Positions 26,913-35,357 of a stretch of DNA of 64,000 nucleotides are shown one piece after another (positions within the stretch are counted from its first letter, which is position 1; every line of letters begins with the position of its first letter). This DNA is from Thalassomonas sp. RHCl1 (GTDB lineage: Bacteria > Pseudomonadota > Gammaproteobacteria > Enterobacterales > Alteromonadaceae), in assembly GCF_947387555.1 (NCBI RefSeq), contig NZ_CANDNZ010000004.1, positions 124,001 to 188,000 on the forward strand, in the 5' to 3' direction. The position numbers were made by a program, and so were the translations under genes. Under the pieces are notes generated by a model, which was not told the DNA's origin, ran no database searches, and saw only the letters and a list, made by a program, of their open reading frames with translations.

Positions 26913-27929
26913 ATGAACAAGCCCACAGTAAAAACCGTCCGCTTTCATCAAACCGGCGATGCCTCGGTACTGGATATTGAACAACTGCCCTTATCCGAGC
27001 CGGGAGAAAATGAAGTTCGCTTAAAAGTTGAAGCCCTTGGCCTTAACCGCGCCGAAGTGATGTTCAGAAACGGCGCTTATTTAGATACGCCACAGCTTCC
27101 TGCCCGAATCGGTTATGAGGCGTCAGGGGTAGTTGATGCCATTGGCCCGGGAGTCAGTGAATTTAAAATTGGTGACAGGGTCAGCACTATCCCGGCTTTT
27201 TCCATGAGCCAATATGGCGTTTACGGCGAAAGTGCCGTGGTGCCGGTACATGCGGTGGCAAAATCGCCGGAAAACTTTTCTGCCGAGCAAAGCACGGCTA
27301 TCTGGATGCAATACCTGACCGCTTATGGCGCCCTGGTGGAACTGGCTAATTTACAGGCCGGACAATACCTGTTAGTGACTGCCGCCAGCAGCAGTGTCGG
27401 TGTCGCCGCCATTCAACTGGGCAAAAGCCTGGGCGCTGTAGTTATCGCCACCACCCGCGGCAACACCAAGGTTGATTTCTTAACTAACCAGGGCGCGGAT
27501 CATGTCATTCAAACCGATAGCGAAGACCTGGTTGCCCGCAGCGCAGAAATTACCGGCGGCCAGGGGATTAACCTGGTTTTTGACCCTGTCGGCGGTCCGT
27601 TGCTGGAGCAGCTGGCAGAAGTGTCGGCACCGGCTGCCACCATAATAGAATATGGCGCACTGGATAACAGGCCAACCCCGTACCCGCTCTTTACCGCCCT
27701 GGGTAAAGGCCTGACCATACGTGGCTATACCTTGTTTGAATTCACGCAAGATAAAAACCGTCTGGCACAGGCAAAAGCAGCTTTATTGCCCTTATTTGAA
27801 GGTAAAGGGGGTGAAAGCGGACAACTAGAGCCTGTTATCGATAAGGTGTTTGCTTTGGACGATATCCGCGAGGCCCACAGATACATGGAGTCAAATCAGC
27901 AGATGGGCAAGATAGTGGTGAAGGTATAA
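26913..27929 (+). CDS. MDR-family NADPH-dependent quinone reductase-like protein
   Basis: A 338-residue medium-chain reductase. A GroES-like N-terminal domain (ALGLNRAEVMFRNGAY) is followed by a nucleotide-binding Rossmann fold with AASSSVGVAAIQLGKSLGAVVIATTRG near residue 155. The catalytic and structural zinc ligands of alcohol dehydrogenases are absent, so this is the zinc-free quinone oxidoreductase/enoyl reductase subgroup. It probably reduces quinones or activated alkenes. It is divergent from a LysR gene and ends at a convergent terminator. Confidence 0.88.
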   Translation: MNKPTVKTVRFHQTGDASVLDIEQLPLSEPGENEVRLKVEALGLNRAEVMFRNGAYLDTPQLPARIGYEASGVVDAIGPGVSEFKIGDRVSTIPAFSMSQYGVYGESAVVPVHAVAKSPENFSAEQSTAIWMQYLTAYGALVELANLQAGQYLLVTAASSSVGVAAIQLGKSLGAVVIATTRGNTKVDFLTNQGADHVIQTDSEDLVARSAEITGGQGINLVFDPVGGPLLEQLAEVSAPAATIIEYGALDNRPTPYPLFTALGKGLTIRGYTLFEFTQDKNRLAQAKAALLPLFEGKGGESGQLEPVIDKVFALDDIREAHRYMESNQQMGKIVVKV

Positions 27930-27950
27930 TTTCATCCGGGAAAAGACTTT

Positions 27951-27982
27951 CCGCCTTGCTGTTTAGCAAAACAGCAAGGCGG
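27951..27982. terminator. Convergent bidirectional terminator
   Basis: A perfect 14-bp stem (27951-27964 with 27969-27982) with a 4-base loop, between the reductase gene and the acetyltransferase gene that face each other. Confidence 0.85.
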
Positions 27983-28008
27983 CCATTTAAATCGGGAGCC
28001 AACTTAAG

Positions 28009-28491
28009 TTAATCTTTAGCGAAATCCACTAAGGTCTGCCCCGACATACGATAACCAACCCATTCATCCTGGGAGACGGCACCGATTGATTCATAAAAAT
28101 CACGCGAAGGTTTATTCCAATCTAAACAGCTCCATTCAAAACGGCCACAACCTTTTTCCAGGGCGATTTGCGCCATTTTCTTCAGTAGCAGCTTGCCGCC
28201 ACCGGCGCCCCTGTGCTCGGGAGAAACATACAAGTCTTCAAGATATAAACCGGGTTTTGCCAGCCAGGTGGAATAATTAAAAAAGTACACGGCAAAACCT
28301 ATGGCCTGGCCGTCGCACTCACAAATCAAACCAAAAACATGGGGATTGTCATTAAAGATAGACGCTTTTATCGTCTGCTCGGTTGCCAATACCTCATGCT
28401 CGGCTTTTTCATAAATCGCCAGCTCGGTGATAAAGTGTAAAATCAGGGCCGCGTCATCTGCCACGGCTTCACGTATGGTAAGAGAACTCAT
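28009..28491 (-). CDS. GNAT acetyltransferase, diamine/thialysine type
   Basis: A 160-residue GNAT. The acetyl-CoA motif A is VSPEHRGAGGGKLLLKKM (canonical RGxGxG is present as RGAGGGK), preceded by YLEDLYV and followed by FEWSCLDWNKPSRDFYESIGA. That arrangement is like spermidine/spermine acetyltransferase and thialysine acetyltransferase (SSAT/SSAT2). The likely substrate is an amine or amino-acid side chain. CGGAG lies before the ATG. Confidence 0.85.
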   Translation of the reverse strand: MSSLTIREAVADDAALILHFITELAIYEKAEHEVLATEQTIKASIFNDNPHVFGLICECDGQAIGFAVYFFNYSTWLAKPGLYLEDLYVSPEHRGAGGGKLLLKKMAQIALEKGCGRFEWSCLDWNKPSRDFYESIGAVSQDEWVGYRMSGQTLVDFAKD

Positions 28492-28633
28492 TAACTACTC
28501 CGCTGAGTGTAAAGCAAGGCCAAATCACGTTAAGCCCGCTGGTGTAAATACTGATATCAAGACAGGCATGATACTCCTCCTACACTTATGACAACAGTGC
28601 ATTATCTACATATATATATGTATAATATTCAGC

Positions 28634-29545
28634 ATGGACTTATATCAGCTTGATCTTAACTTACTGGTGTTATTCGACGCCCTGTACCGCCACCGCTCGG
28701 TGAGCGCTGCCGCCGATGAAATCTGCCTGAGTCAGTCGGCCTTCAGCCACGGCCTGACCCGCTTGCGTAAACGCCTGGGGGATGAATTGTTTGTGCGCAT
28801 CAATAATGTCATGACCCCCACCGACCGGGCTCAGCAGCTGGCTGAAAGTGTCAGCCAGGCCCTGAACATACTGCATGGCGGCATTAACACCAATGCCGGA
28901 TTTTCACCCGAGCACAGCGAATTGGAGCTGACCTTTGCCGCCACCGACTATACACAATACAGCCTGTTGCCCCGCTTGATCGGCAAAATCAATCAGCTGG
29001 CCCCTAAAATCAACATCACCGTTTATTCTGCCGACAATAAAATTCCAACAGACAAGTTAATCACCGGCGAGCTCGACTTTGCCTTGGGTTTCAGCCATGA
29101 AATAGAAGGCTCTAGCACGGTTATGCATCAAACCTGGCTTGAAGACAGTTACTGTACCATTGCCAGGAAAAATCACCCGGCCCTGAAGCATGGGCTGGAC
29201 CTGGAGACCTTTTTGGCCTTATCCCATGTCAGGATCTCTCCCTGGGGAGAAAAACTTGGCGTGGTAGATCAGGCACTGGCAAAATTACAAAAAAAGCGTC
29301 ATGTCGCGCTGCAGCTCACCAGTGTTCTGGCCGCTCCCTATACCATCTTACATTCGGATCTGCTGCTGACCCTACCCCGTTTGGTGGCAGAGCAAATGGT
29401 GCAGCATCTGGATATTGAACTTTACTCCCCGCCACTGGCAGTGCCTGACTACCAACTCAACCTTTACTACCATAAGCTCAATGCAGGCAAAGCCAGTCAT
29501 CAATGGTTAACGGCATTGATCCGTGATTTACATAAAAAAGCCTAA
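28634..29545 (+). CDS. LysR-family transcriptional regulator (NodD-like)
   Basis: A 303-residue LysR protein. The N-terminus MDLYQLDLNLLVLFDALYRHRSVSAAADEICLSQSAFSHGLTRLRKRLGD is cut here for brevity to its key part: LNLLVLFDALYRHRSVS, typical of the NodD/NahR subgroup. The effector domain follows. It is divergent from the GNAT gene (143 bp between), which is its only obvious neighbour target. AT repeats at about 28605-28625 probably include its promoter. Confidence 0.88.
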   Translation: MDLYQLDLNLLVLFDALYRHRSVSAAADEICLSQSAFSHGLTRLRKRLGDELFVRINNVMTPTDRAQQLAESVSQALNILHGGINTNAGFSPEHSELELTFAATDYTQYSLLPRLIGKINQLAPKINITVYSADNKIPTDKLITGELDFALGFSHEIEGSSTVMHQTWLEDSYCTIARKNHPALKHGLDLETFLALSHVRISPWGEKLGVVDQALAKLQKKRHVALQLTSVLAAPYTILHSDLLLTLPRLVAEQMVQHLDIELYSPPLAVPDYQLNLYYHKLNAGKASHQWLTALIRDLHKKA

Positions 29546-29646
29546 CTTCTCCCTTAAGTGGTAAAACCAGTGTAAATTTTATTCGCTTAGCGCTACACTG
29601 GAAAATCTCTGACATTCGCGATAACTTTTCACCGGATAAAACAAAA

Positions 29647-30306
29647 ATGACCATAAAAATAAAACTGTTGTTTATCTTTTTTGCCACCCTGTACTGTTTT
29701 TCAATTTTACTGCCCCCTCACCCGGGACATTGGTTGTTAAAAATGCTGCCGGTAGCCTTATTGATCATTAGCGTCAGGGGCTGGCCTGGGGATAAAACCC
29801 AAAAGTTATTCTTAGCCGGGCTGGTGTTCTCTGTGCTCGGAGACTTCTTTCTCGGCTATGACAGCCACCACTGGTTTATTTTTGGCTTAGGAGCATTTTT
29901 TATTGCCCATATCGCCTATATTGCTGCGCTTATGCCGATCACAAAAATCAACGGTGCCAAAGTTTATGCTGTCCTCGCCTACCTGGCAGGCGGCGGCCTG
30001 GTACTTAATCTCCTGCTGCCCGGACTGGGTGAACTCCTGGTGCCTGTGATTGCCTATATGAGTATTTTACTGGTCATGGCCATTACCGCCCTGCTCTCAA
30101 CAAAGTCCAATACCTGGATGGTGATCGGCGGTTTATCTTTTGTGATCTCAGATGCCATGATAGGATTAAACAAGTTTTACCTGAGCATCCCCCAGGCCCA
30201 GTTTTTCATTATGATCAGTTATTACTTTGCCCAATACGCCCTGTTGCAAGGCTTTGCCCATAGCCGGCAAAGACAAAGCCAGACCGGGAGCCTGGTTGCC
30301 GAATAA
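29647..30306 (+). CDS. YhhN-family (lysoplasmalogenase-like) membrane protein
   Basis: A 219-residue protein with about eight membrane segments. The motifs GLVFSVLGDFFL (about residue 60), GGLSFVISDAMIGLNKF (about 160) and ISYYFAQYALLQGF (about 195) are the conserved blocks of YhhN/TMEM86. Characterised members hydrolyse the vinyl-ether bond of lysoplasmalogens; bacterial roles are poorly known. Two conserved Asp (in LGDFF and ISDAM) are present. Follows the LysR gene by 102 bp in the same direction. Confidence 0.85.
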   Translation: MTIKIKLLFIFFATLYCFSILLPPHPGHWLLKMLPVALLIISVRGWPGDKTQKLFLAGLVFSVLGDFFLGYDSHHWFIFGLGAFFIAHIAYIAALMPITKINGAKVYAVLAYLAGGGLVLNLLLPGLGELLVPVIAYMSILLVMAITALLSTKSNTWMVIGGLSFVISDAMIGLNKFYLSIPQAQFFIMISYYFAQYALLQGFAHSRQRQSQTGSLVAE

Positions 30307-30392
30307 AAGCGCCACCTTAATCACGGCATGCATCGCAGGTGAGCAAGTAAAATCAGATATGCTTTAAAAAAAGTGTTTTAACGGGAGAAGTT

Positions 30393-31199
30393 TTGTCCGT
30401 ATTGCTTAAACCATTAGCTTTGATAATACTCGCGTTATGCCCTTTTGCCCTGGCGGCAGAAAAGGTTACCGCCTGCACCAGCACCTTATTCGTGCCGTTT
30501 AACTGGGAAACGGCAACCAGCCTTGAAGGAGCCACCATAGAGGTCGCCAAGCGCTTTTTTGAAAAAGAACAGGTTGAACTGGAGCTGATCCCCCTCAACA
30601 GCTGGGCCCGCTGCCTGAAACTGGCCGAGTCGGGAAAAATAGATTTAGTGCTCGGCGCCTATAAAACCGCAGAGCGCCAATTATGGGGTGATTATATCGA
30701 CGAATTTATTGCCCAGGATATTGTTCAACTCTTTAAAAATAAAAATAAACAACTGCACTTTGAAGCATTAGATTCGCTGCAGCAATTTCGCGGTGGTGGT
30801 ATCTTCGAAAATAGCTATGGCAAAAGTTTTGATACTTTTATACAAGATCTGTCGCCGACACAATGGCAAGAAGTTGCCCGCCCGGAACAAGTGCTCACTC
30901 AGCTGGCATTCAACCGCATTGATTATGCCCCCATGAATCGATGGAATATGGAAGTCTTGATCTTTACCTTAAAACAACAGGGTAAAATTCCTGCTGATGT
31001 CGAAATTGTTCCCATTGGTAAAACCATTAACAGCAACGAGCTTTACTTCCTGTTTTCAAAAAAAGCAGGCCGCTACCGGGAATTTCACCAAAAGATGAAT
31101 GCTTTTATTAAAGGCATGAAATCCAAAGGCGACATTCAAAAAATGCTCAACAAAAGTCTGACCCGATACAAGCAGGAGTTTATGGAAGACCGCCAGTAG
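30393..31199 (+). CDS. Periplasmic solute-binding protein (SBP_bac_3-like)
   Basis: A 268-residue exported protein with signal peptide (cut near FALAA) and a small-amino-acid-binding fold seen in FVPFNWETATSLEGATIEVAKRFF. No ABC permease or ATPase gene is nearby, so it may be an orphan binding protein or sensory partner. The start is TTG at 30393, preceded by GGGAGAAG at proper distance; no ATG fits the signal peptide. Confidence 0.8.
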   Translation: MSVLLKPLALIILALCPFALAAEKVTACTSTLFVPFNWETATSLEGATIEVAKRFFEKEQVELELIPLNSWARCLKLAESGKIDLVLGAYKTAERQLWGDYIDEFIAQDIVQLFKNKNKQLHFEALDSLQQFRGGGIFENSYGKSFDTFIQDLSPTQWQEVARPEQVLTQLAFNRIDYAPMNRWNMEVLIFTLKQQGKIPADVEIVPIGKTINSNELYFLFSKKAGRYREFHQKMNAFIKGMKSKGDIQKMLNKSLTRYKQEFMEDRQ

Positions 31200-31365
31200 C
31201 ACACCGGCTCATTGCTATTTGCTTGATTAGCGACATCAGCACAAAATTCCTCCCTCAAATTTTATTTTCCAGCAATTAGAGTCCCCCGGAGCAGTTAATC
31301 CTCAGCACTTTACCCGGCGAGGAAAATCACTCAAATCAACCACAGCAGCCAAACGCCCGGATTGG

Positions 31366-31383
31366 TGTAAGACATATCCTACA
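31366..31383. promoter_or_regulatory. GacA/UvrY-type upstream activating palindrome
   Basis: TGTAAG-N6-CCTACA, matching the known TGTAAG-N6-CTTACA site of the GacA/UvrY/VarA response regulators except for one base. It lies about 170 bp before the inferred start of the CsrB-type RNA, where such sites sit in other gammaproteobacteria. Confidence 0.65.
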
Positions 31384-31551
31384 AACAGGTGCGATATCAT
31401 GGCATTTGTTGACGTCATCTCTATTTTAAAATATGTAAACACTTAAAAAATAACAACAAAATATAACCCGTAAATAAATCTGTCCATTATTTCCATTTAA
31501 TTTGAAGATCATTAACCTAAAAAAAGAATTTCATTCACGTAATATTTACTT

Positions 31552-31862
31552 TGTCAGGACGACGCAGGGCAGGACGCCTTAAAGGAAGACTTCAGGATGA
31601 AGTCATGTGATAGGACATCACGAAAGGAAAACACGGATAGGTATCTGTCAGGAAGATAGATACAAGTGGCCAGGGAAAGCCATGGAACCCACAGTAATGT
31701 GAATATGTCAGGATGATGTATTGCCCGGGATGGTTTGGAAGCTGTAAGGATACAGGATATAAATCAGGGATAGGTTTTCAGGGAAGATGAGGGACACTAA
31801 ACAGTGCAGGATGCACAAATAAGCTAGTAGAAAAATGCGACTCTCTGAGTTGCATTTTTTAT
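31552..31862 (+). ncRNA. csrB: CsrB-type regulatory RNA sequestering CsrA
   Basis: A non-coding stretch of about 310 bases. By my count it contains 19 GGA triplets, 11 of them AGGA, spaced every 10-25 bases (for example CAGGATGA, TAGGACA, AAGGAAA, CAGGAAGA, AAGGATACAGGAT). It ends with a strong intrinsic terminator. RNAs of this design (CsrB/CsrC/RsmY) bind many copies of the translational regulator CsrA through the GGA loops. A TAATAT at 31540-31545 is a plausible -10. The GacA/UvrY palindrome upstream supports regulation by that two-component system. The end points are estimates. Confidence 0.8.
31831..31860 (+). terminator. Terminator of the CsrB-type RNA
   Basis: A 13-bp stem (AAAAATGC-G-ACTC with GAGT-T-GCATTTTT, one G-U pair) with a TCT loop, ending in a T run. 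Confidence 0.9.
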
Positions 31863-31961
31863 TTCCGGCCCCTGAAAAATCACGCCTGTTGTCATTTTTA
31901 AATCACTCCAACTAATTTACCCGGCAAATTTCCCCGGTCAACATCATTGCAGCCGGTAAAA

Positions 31962-32005
31962 TTTAAACCTTAGCAGAACTTATCCTCAATACCGCCCTGC
32001 TAAGG
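31962..32005 (-). terminator. Candidate terminator of the small-peptide pair
   Basis: A 9-bp inverted repeat (31968-31976 with 31997-32005) followed on the minus strand by TTTAAATTTT, 29 bp beyond the second peptide gene. The 20-base loop is long. Confidence 0.5.
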
Positions 32006-32033
32006 CCTCAGCCCTTTCCTCATTTGCCAAGAG

Positions 32034-32135
32034 TTACTTAGTGCACATAGTACCGTTGTACACACGGTAAAAGGCGTTAAGAAAGTAATTAGGCGCCAGG
32101 TTATTGCCTGCTTTTATTTGCTCTGTATTTTTCAT
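32034..32135 (-). CDS. 33-residue peptide, second of a tandem pair
   Basis: Codons 1-33 begin MKNTEQIKAGNNLAP and end FLNAFYRVYNGTMCTK. Aligned without gaps, it is identical to the first peptide at 15 of 33 positions (M1 K2 N3 Q6 N11 L13 A14 F18 N20 F22 Y23 R24 N27 M30 K33), so the pair arose by duplication and is under coding constraint. AGGGGAAATCAA precedes the ATG. No signal peptide or known domain. It is 55 bp after the first peptide gene, on a transcript likely controlled by SoxR. Confidence 0.65.
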   Translation of the reverse strand: MKNTEQIKAGNNLAPNYFLNAFYRVYNGTMCTK

Positions 32136-32190
32136 TTGATTTCCCCTGTTATTTGGACTGCCAGTGCTCACCGCTTTTTCTAAGCCGAGA

Positions 32191-32292
32191 TTATTTTCCG
32201 CTCATAGCATCATTGAATAAACGGTAAAAGGTGTTGAAAAAGTGCTTGCCTGCTAAAGTATTTTTTACATTTTCCTGAGTCATATTTTTCAT
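32191..32292 (-). CDS. 33-residue peptide, first of a tandem pair, SoxR-box driven
   Basis: Begins MKNMTQENVKNTLAG and ends NTFYRLFNDAMSGK. An AAGGAG lies eight bases before the ATG. It is the first gene of a minus-strand transcript whose promoter (TTTACC, 19-bp spacer, TAAAGT) contains the SoxR box and which is divergent from soxR. Known SoxR targets include soxS in enterics and efflux or redox enzymes elsewhere. A pair of tiny peptides as the neighbouring target is unusual. Function unknown: possibilities are a stress peptide, a membrane-active peptide, or a precursor of a modified peptide; no maturation enzyme is nearby. Confidence 0.7.
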   Translation of the reverse strand: MKNMTQENVKNTLAGKHFFNTFYRLFNDAMSGK

Positions 32293-32347
32293 CTGTTTAT
32301 CTCCTTAAGTGACTACGGCTTTACCCGTGATTTGCCTTGATGTGGCC

Positions 32348-32378
32348 ACTTTAAAACCTCGACCTAACTTGAGGTAAA
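32348..32378 (-). promoter_or_regulatory. SoxR-type promoter with 19-bp spacer and SoxR box
   Basis: On the minus strand TTTACC (-35, at 32373-32378) and TAAAGT (-10, at 32348-32353) are separated by exactly 19 bp, the over-long spacing of MerR-family activated promoters. The spacer contains the palindrome at 32357-32374, CCTC-GACCTAACTT-GAGG on the plus strand, close to the E. coli SoxR box with its CCTCAAGTTAACTTGAGG core. Confidence 0.75.
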
Positions 32379-32430
32379 GTGTTTTTTTCAATAAAGTAAA
32401 AAAAGTTTTATAAGGATTTCTGGAGGAAAG

Positions 32431-32889
32431 ATGGCAACAGGACAACACGAAGAAGCTAAGCTCTCGGTAGGTCAGGTGGCAAAACGCTGCGGTATTAAAG
32501 TCTCGGCTTTGCATTTTTATGAAGAAAAAGGCCTGATCCGCAGCTGGCGCAACCAGGGTAACCAGCGCCGTTACAAGCGGGATGTCCTGCGGCGCATCTC
32601 AGTGATCAAGGCGGCACAGAAAGTGGGCATTACCCTGGCCAATATTCAGGAAATGTTTAATCAATTACCCGATCAGCGCACCCCGGATAAAGATGACTGG
32701 GCCAGGTTATCAACACAATGGCAACAAGAGCTCAACCAGCGTATCGCCTATATGGAAAAGTTAAGGGATTCCCTCACTGGCTGTATCGGCTGCGGCTGTT
32801 TGTCGATGAAAAATTGCCCGCTTTATAACCCGGACGATACCCTGGCACAGGAAGGCACAGGACCGGTCATTTTAGATCGCCGGCCCTGA
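32431..32889 (+). CDS. soxR: Redox-sensitive transcriptional activator SoxR
   Basis: A 152-residue MerR-family regulator. The N-terminal helix-turn-helix is KLSVGQVAKRCGIKVSALHFYEEKGL. A dimerisation helix follows, and then the [2Fe-2S] cysteine motif CIGCGCLSMKNC (CX2CXCX5C) at about residue 118, which defines SoxR within the MerR family. It senses redox-active compounds through the cluster. Divergent from the two peptide genes, with a SoxR box between. Confidence 0.95.
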   Translation: MATGQHEEAKLSVGQVAKRCGIKVSALHFYEEKGLIRSWRNQGNQRRYKRDVLRRISVIKAAQKVGITLANIQEMFNQLPDQRTPDKDDWARLSTQWQQELNQRIAYMEKLRDSLTGCIGCGCLSMKNCPLYNPDDTLAQEGTGPVILDRRP

Positions 32890-32931
32890 AACGGCCCTGA
32901 TAAAGATACAAAGCAGAGGGGATGGTGACTT

Positions 32932-33930
32932 TTATCTGGGGAGAACAGAATCCCGGGTGATCAAGCTGGGTTCAAAGGTCTGCTGTATCTCCAGCTTATC
33001 CTGCTGATAGACATTTTTCAGCACTAATTTAGCCGCCATCTGCCCCATTTCATTCACCGGGTTATCTATGGTGGTGAGTTTGGGGTAGATATAACGGGCA
33101 AGGATAACATTATCAAAACCAATAATGGATAAATCCTGCGGCAAGTTAAAACCCAGCTCGCGGGCACAGGTCATGGCGCCGGAGGCTATTTCATCATTAG
33201 CGCAAACCAGGGCGGTAAAACTTTGTTTGTTTTCAACAAAATGTTTCAGGCCTTCACTGCCGCCGGTTTCTTTAAAGTCCCCCATATACACCAGGGATTC
33301 CTTAAACTCGATATTGTTTTCCGCCAGCGCCCGTTTATGGCCAATTAACCGGTTGCGGGCATCTGCTTTAAACTGCTGGCCGGCGATATAGGCGATATCG
33401 CTATGTCCCTGATCAATTACGGCTTTCGTGGCCAGGTAGCCGCCAAGTTCATTGTCCAGGCTGATGCAATTTTGCTCTACCCCAGGCACCAACCGGCTCA
33501 TGATATATACGGGAATATCTCCCTGACATAAATCAAACAAATACTCATCTGATACCGCTTCGACATGCACTATCAGCGCATCGCAGTTTCTGCTTTTGAG
33601 AAATTCAATACCGTCTTTTTCTTTATCTTCTTCACTGTGCCCTGTGGTGATAATGACATGTTTACCGGCCAGGCGTAACTCGGTTTCAATGCCCGCCATC
33701 ATCTGGCCGAAAAAAGGGCCGTGCAGCTCAGAAACCAGGATACCTACGCTGTTGGTGCGCTTGGACGCCAGCGACTGGGCAATGGAGTTGGGACGATATC
33801 CCAGCTGCTCCATGGCATCGATGACTTTTTGCCGGGTTTTATCACTGACCAGCGCATTATTGCTGGTGACCCGGGAAACCGTCGCCAGGGATACACCCGC
33901 AAGTTTTGATACTTCATATATAGTCGCCAT
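32932..33930 (-). CDS. LacI-family transcriptional repressor (beta-glucoside locus)
   Basis: A 332-residue LacI protein: the N-terminal helix-turn-helix ATIYEVSKLAGVSLATVSRV and hinge, then a periplasmic-binding-like sensor domain (about 60-330). It is the last gene of the minus-strand GH1-transporter-lacI block, and two palindromes of the LacI operator type lie in the divergent region at 36792-36870. The likely effector is a glucoside or its glucose product. Confidence 0.92.
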   Translation of the reverse strand: MATIYEVSKLAGVSLATVSRVTSNNALVSDKTRQKVIDAMEQLGYRPNSIAQSLASKRTNSVGILVSELHGPFFGQMMAGIETELRLAGKHVIITTGHSEEDKEKDGIEFLKSRNCDALIVHVEAVSDEYLFDLCQGDIPVYIMSRLVPGVEQNCISLDNELGGYLATKAVIDQGHSDIAYIAGQQFKADARNRLIGHKRALAENNIEFKESLVYMGDFKETGGSEGLKHFVENKQSFTALVCANDEIASGAMTCARELGFNLPQDLSIIGFDNVILARYIYPKLTTIDNPVNEMGQMAAKLVLKNVYQQDKLEIQQTFEPSLITRDSVLPR

Positions 33931-33998
33931 AATACTCCGGCACGTTAAAGCAAAAGGTAAAAATTAATTGGGGAGATACTAGCATACTCCCGCCGGAC

Positions 33999-35327
33999 TT
34001 AACTAGCCGGGGCCCTAAGTTCGCTTTGAATATGCTCTATTTTTTCATCGCTTAAGGTATATTTGCGCATCACCCAGGCAACGATAAAGGAGCCTATGGC
34101 CGGCAGCAGGGTAAAAGAAAGCAAGATGCCCTGCTTGGTAGCCTCGGTTTGCGCGACATCCGCCTGGTAATCATAAAACGCCAACAACCAGCCGGCAGCA
34201 GCTCCGCCCAGGGCTACCCCCATCTTGATAAAGAACACCACCCCGGAATACACCATACCGGTAACACGCAATCCGGTTTTCTGGTGGCCGTAGTCTATGG
34301 TATCCGCCATTTTTGCCCACAGCAGCGGCGTAGCCATATCCAGGAAAAACTTCCAGGCAATAAAGGCGACAAACGCCAGTACCAGCTGGTCGCTGCCAAT
34401 AAAGAAACTGAGTACACAAATACAGGCAGAGATGGCTTGCAAGGCAATATAAGCCTTGATTTTACACACCCGCTTTGCCAGCGGCTGAGCTACGGCGCAG
34501 CCAACCATGCTGCCGATAACCCCTAAGGTTAAAAAGTAAGTGATCAAGTCTTCGCGGCCAAGGAAATATTTCACATAATAGACTGCCAGGGTAAAGCGCA
34601 ATACCTGTCCGGTCAGCAGGAATAAGGCGGCCACACACAGGATGCGCCACTGATCGTTTTGCCACAGGGAGCGCATACTGGCCTTAAAAGAGTTGCGCTG
34701 ATCTTCCGGCAGCGAAATGCGCTCTTTGGTACCGATAAAACATAATAAAAACATCACCAGTCCCAAGGTGCTCATGGTTACCATAGTCAGCTGGTAACCT
34801 TTGGCGGTATCCCCCTGCCCGAACCATTCCACCATAGGCATAGTTGCCCCGGCCACGATCACCCCGCCCAGCATACCAAAGACAAAACGATACGACTGCA
34901 CCGTCACCCGCTCTTTGGCATCGGCAGTTAATACCCCGCCCAGGGCGCAATAGGGAATGTTGATGGCGGTATAGGCCACCATCAACAAGGTATAGGTGAC
35001 AAACGCATAGAGCAGTTTATTGTCGGCGGATAAATCCGGGGTGGTAAACGCCAAGATGCTGATAATGGCAAAAGGCAACGCCAGCCACAAAAGATAGGGC
35101 CGAAACTGCCCCCAACGGCTTTTGGTACGGTCGGCAATATTGCCCATCAAAGGGTCGGTGACAGCATCAAAGATACGCACCACTAAGAACATGGTACCGA
35201 CGGTTGCCGGCGATAAACCCATGACATCAGTGTAAAAGAGTAATAAAAACATCATCACGGTCTGAAAAATGATGTTGCTTGCGGTATCCCCTAAGCCATA
35301 GGCTATTTTTTCTCTGATGCTGATCAT
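33999..35327 (-). CDS. GPH-family sugar:cation symporter
   Basis: A 442-residue, 12-span MFS transporter of the glycoside-pentoside-hexuronide (MelB/XylP) type. The N-terminal [28 protein letters not shown] is abbreviated here to its key GDTASNIIF, and [16 protein letters not shown] follows, both typical of GPH symporters. It sits between the GH1 gene and lacI, all on the minus strand, so it most likely imports a beta-linked disaccharide or glucoside for the GH1 enzyme. Confidence 0.9.
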   Translation of the reverse strand: MISIREKIAYGLGDTASNIIFQTVMMFLLLFYTDVMGLSPATVGTMFLVVRIFDAVTDPLMGNIADRTKSRWGQFRPYLLWLALPFAIISILAFTTPDLSADNKLLYAFVTYTLLMVAYTAINIPYCALGGVLTADAKERVTVQSYRFVFGMLGGVIVAGATMPMVEWFGQGDTAKGYQLTMVTMSTLGLVMFLLCFIGTKERISLPEDQRNSFKASMRSLWQNDQWRILCVAALFLLTGQVLRFTLAVYYVKYFLGREDLITYFLTLGVIGSMVGCAVAQPLAKRVCKIKAYIALQAISACICVLSFFIGSDQLVLAFVAFIAWKFFLDMATPLLWAKMADTIDYGHQKTGLRVTGMVYSGVVFFIKMGVALGGAAAGWLLAFYDYQADVAQTEATKQGILLSFTLLPAIGSFIVAWVMRKYTLSDEKIEHIQSELRAPAS

Positions 35328-35357
35328 GCTGCTGTCCTTTGATGGTACTTGTTATTA

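Noticed and set aside
31552-31862. GGA-rich stretch considered as a simple tandem repeat
   Set aside because: The motifs are irregularly spaced with unrelated flanks, and the stretch ends in a terminator; a CsrB-type RNA explains it better.
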